Shown piece by piece: positions 63,218 to 64,000 of a stretch of DNA of 64,000 bases. Made by a program: the position numbers and the translations under genes. The stretch lies in assembly GCF_001303895.1 (NCBI RefSeq), contig NZ_LJSD01000011.1, positions 248,001-312,000 on the forward strand, written 5' to 3'. Positions within the stretch are counted from its first letter, which is position 1; each line of letters begins with the position of its first letter. The DNA is from Mesorhizobium sp. 1M-11 (GTDB lineage Bacteria; Pseudomonadota; Alphaproteobacteria; Rhizobiales; Rhizobiaceae). Under the pieces are notes generated by a model. The model searched no databases. It saw nothing but the letters and a program-made list of their open reading frames with translations, and was not told the origin of the DNA.

Positions 63218-64000
63218 TCAAAAATATCCCTCGCGCTTCTTCTTTTCCATCGAACCGGCTTCGTCGCGATCGATCAGCCGACCTTGCCGCTCTGACGTGC
63301 GCGCTGTCAGCATTTCGCCGACGATAGCCTCCAGCGTGTCGGCGCTGGACTCGATGGCACCGGTGAGCGGGTAGCAGCCCAACGTGCGGAAGCGCACCAG
63401 CCGGTTTTCGACCACCTCATCGGAGCGCAATTTCATGCGGTCGTCGTCCTTCAGGATCAGCATGCCGTCGCGCTCGACCACCGGTCGCTCCTTGGCGAAG
63501 TAGAGCGGCACGATCGGGATGTCTTCCTGCAAAATGTACTGCCAGATATCGAGCTCGGTCCAGTTGGAGAGCGGAAAGACGCGAATCGATTCACCGGCGG
63601 CGATGCGGGTATTGTAGATATTCCACATCTCGGGCCGCTGGTTCTTCGGATCCCAGGCATGGCTCGCATTGCGGAAGGAGAAGATGCGTTCCTTGGCGCG
63701 CGACTTCTCCTCATCGCGACGGGCACCACCGAAAGCGGCATCGAAACCATATTTGTCGAGCGCCTGGCGCAGACCCACCGTCTTCATGACATGGGTGTGC
63801 ACATTCGAGCCGTGGTCGAATGGGTTGATGTTGTCGCGCACGCCGTCCTCGTTGACGTGCACCAAAAGGTCGAAGCCCAGCTTCTCCGCCATCTGATCAC
63901 GAAACGCGATCATCTCGCGGAACTTCCAGGTGGTGTCGACATGCAGGAACGGAAACGGCGGCTTGGCCGGATAGAAGGCCTTCATCGCCAGATGCATCAG
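63218..64000 (-). CDS. cysD: Sulfate adenylyltransferase subunit 2, 5' end outside window
   Basis: Catalytic subunit of ATP sulfurylase. The visible 260 residues contain [41 protein letters not shown] and [15 protein letters not shown], all typical of CysD. About 40 N-terminal residues are missing at the right edge. It is coupled to cysNC. Confidence 0.94.
   Translation of the reverse strand: MMHLAMKAFYPAKPPFPFLHVDTTWKFREMIAFRDQMAEKLGFDLLVHVNEDGVRDNINPFDHGSNVHTHVMKTVGLRQALDKYGFDAAFGGARRDEEKSRAKERIFSFRNASHAWDPKNQRPEMWNIYNTRIAAGESIRVFPLSNWTELDIWQYILQEDIPIVPLYFAKERPVVERDGMLILKDDDRMKLRSDEVVENRLVRFRTLGCYPLTGAIESSADTLEAIVGEMLTARTSERQGRLIDRDEAGSMEKKKREGYF

Overview
The window reads as a chromosomal segment of an alphaproteobacterium of the Rhizobiales, most like Mesorhizobium and other Phyllobacteriaceae. 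I infer this from the frcBCA/frcR sugar-import locus, the tightly packed glgP-glgB-glgC-glgA-pgm cluster, the fused cysNC gene, the GapR-like small protein and the palindromic intergenic repeats beginning TAGAGCGTTTCCG. No database search was possible, so the genus is an inference.

Positions 1 to about 29836 are one end of an integrated, lambda-like temperate phage. The minus strand carries, in transcription order from 19.5 kb down to 1, a putative regulator, DNA methyltransferases, a CHC2/Toprim primase, an SNF2-type helicase, a macro-like protein, a SLOG-like DUF2493 protein and a P4-type helicase-primase. A terminator at 6.6 kb is followed by the packaging and head genes: tail protein Z-like, small and large terminase, gpW-like joining protein, portal, prohead protease and major capsid protein. 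The capsid gene runs off the left edge, so the rest of the late genes lie outside. An ISL3-type transposase gene sits inside this minus-strand block. The immunity region (19.5-21.7 kb) has a LexA/CI-like repressor, a Cro-like gene, a minus-strand exported protein, and five copies of an operator of the form ACGGAA-N4-TTCCGT. From about 21.7 kb a plus-strand early operon carries an HD hydrolase, a phage beta-clamp, a GapR-like protein, SSB, a MazG fusion, an HNH nuclease, excisionase, tyrosine integrase, and a gene joining an integrase-like N-terminus to a MUG113/GIY-YIG-type nuclease domain. The attachment site is a 3' fragment of a proline tRNA gene at 29790-29836; the intact tRNA and the other prophage end lie outside the window.

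From 29.8 kb onward the DNA is host chromosome. Two small exported proteins are followed by a minus-strand oligopeptide ABC transporter (oppA-oppB-oppC-fused oppDF), then a TadE/TadG pair on the plus strand. Next comes storage-polysaccharide metabolism: glgX and an alpha-glucosidase form one coupled pair, and glgP-glgB-glgC-glgA-pgm form another operon, separated by a plus-strand SRPBCC-domain gene and repeats. An fructose-type ABC transporter (frcB-frcC-frcA) follows, divergent from a ROK regulator, a RbsD/FucU-type mutarotase and a PfkB sugar kinase; import, anomer conversion and phosphorylation would feed the sugar phosphates that the glg enzymes interconvert. The right end holds a DegT-type sugar aminotransferase and a sulfate-activation operon cysD-cysNC-cysQ, with cysD cut by the window edge.

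The most interesting material is in the prophage: the integrase-domain/nuclease fusion next to the attachment site, the two distinct operator systems, the iteron-like GCACT cluster at 7.7-7.95 kb, and the macro-like plus SLOG-like pair in the replication operon.
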